NCBI GenBank assembly: GCA_023957575.1 | Contig: JAMLGU010000010.1 | Span: 51,286-115,285, forward strand | Length of the DNA stretch: 64,000 nt | Origin: Chitinophagaceae bacterium | GTDB lineage: Bacteria > Bacteroidota > Bacteroidia > Chitinophagales > Chitinophagaceae | Direction: 5' to 3' | In this document: positions 63,627 to 64,000 of the stretch, one piece after another | Layout: each line of letters begins with the position of its first letter | Numbering within the stretch: the stretch's first letter is position 1 | Program-made: the position numbers and the translations under genes | Notes under the pieces: generated by a model | The model's input: only the letters and a program-made list of their open reading frames with translations | What the model was told of the DNA's origin: nothing | Database searches by the model: none

Positions 63627-63866
63627 AACATAAGAGCCTGCGGATTGCAAGTGGAATCGCCCGCATTTCGTGCGTTCGATTCCTCAATCGCGGGGATATC
63701 GTTCCAATTTGGTTCAAAGCCCGGATTCGGCTTGCGGGAGCCGCAGGAGGCGTGTTAGGGTCGAAGAACCCTATCGGCAGCGCTTCCCACCCTACACGGC
63801 AAAACCCCATCTTGAGCGCAACGCTTTCGGGAAGCCCCTATTGCCGCGATGCGCTTGAATCCAACG

Positions 63867-64000
63867 ATGAAAGGCATATCCATGACTCCACAACGAAAGC
63901 GGCACATCTGGATCCTGACGGGAGTTTGCGGCGCGGCCCTGGTCGCGCTCCTGGGGTCGCAGGGCACGACCCGCGCGGCCGAAGGGTTTGCGATCGGCAC
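63867..64000 (+). CDS. N terminus of an exported protein (runs off the window)
   Basis: Plus-strand frame from ATG 63867 (or 63882) to the window end, at least 44 codons. The product begins MKGISMTPQRKRHIWILTG, then a hydrophobic Ala/Leu-rich stretch and an AAEG junction, a classical signal peptide with Ala-type cleavage. Nothing of the mature protein is available. The 63627-63866 gap before it holds no gene I can support. Confidence 0.55.
   Translation, partial: MKGISMTPQRKRHIWILTGVCGAALVALLGSQGTTRAAEGFAIG

Noticed and set aside
63755..64000. Minus-strand 81-codon frame at the window end
   Set aside because: No motif, and it is opposite the plus-strand frame with a good signal peptide.
1..64000. 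CRISPR arrays, rRNA genes, prophage
   Set aside because: No regularly spaced repeats, rRNA-like sequence or phage structural genes were seen; the only tandem repeat is the AT-rich array at 62.7-62.9 kb.

Overview
The window reads as an AT-rich Bacteroidota chromosome segment, most likely Chitinophagales/Chitinophagaceae-like. The signs are a SusC/SusD pair with lipoprotein partners, many Bacteroidota-specific families (DUF2147, DUF3810, DUF4302, DUF5009, a zinc-metallopeptidase lipoprotein), S1 protein with long Glu/Ala-rich tails, and promoters of the TTTG-N19-21-TAnnTTTG type. From about 62.9 kb the base composition switches abruptly to GC-rich and the genes look like those of an unrelated bacterium, so the last 1.1 kb is either an assembly chimera or foreign DNA.

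Layout. 0-6 kb: the start of an ABC-2 permease, sppA, folK, a deoxynucleoside kinase, an MFS exporter and a class II aldolase. 6-14 kb: a helical protein of unknown function, a GH13 amylase lipoprotein, a DUF2147 protein, a SulP transporter and a DUF5009 membrane protein. 14-22 kb: a SusC-SusD-metallopeptidase-DUF4302 operon ended by a clear terminator. 22-27 kb: trpEGDCF, preceded by a three-Trp leader peptide and an attenuator; trpBA are not here. 27-31 kb: an esterase-like lipoprotein, tRNA-Arg(TCT), an M28 peptidase and small lipoproteins.

31-38 kb: a respiratory operon with a Crp/Fnr regulator just upstream. It encodes a small membrane subunit, a CuA-cytochrome c subunit II, a B-type-like heme-copper subunit I, a SCO protein and an unusual cytochrome b/ferredoxin/FlpD-like fusion. 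Subunit I lacks the active-site tyrosine (Gln instead) and has Lys where the second helix-X His is expected. This suggests a nitric oxide reductase of the newer oxidase-derived families rather than an oxygen reductase. Two palindromes lie in front of the operon, one a perfect FNR-type TTGAT-N4-ATCAA.

38-46 kb: a RES-Xre toxin-antitoxin pair with its own promoter/operator, a cytoplasmic metzincin, a CYTH protein, a TetR regulator, a DUF3810 protein, a GNAT acetyltransferase and thrS. 45-50 kb: two paralogous outer-membrane barrels, then a four-gene two-component cassette (small protein, membrane protein, histidine kinase, NarL-type regulator) behind an inverted-repeat operator. A related box precedes an unannotated 49-codon ORF at 43.05 kb. 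49-55 kb: rpsA with a hairpin leader, a secreted all-helical protein with a DxDDT motif, and an intact ISAs1-family element with 10-bp target duplications. 55-63 kb: a calcium/proton antiporter, a CPA1 antiporter plus UspA operon, an eroded strip, a GtrA protein and argS. 62.9-64 kb: an intergenic repeat array, then the GC-rich tail with a degenerate GGDEF protein carrying a ribbon-helix-helix-like C terminus, its putative operator, and the start of an exported protein.
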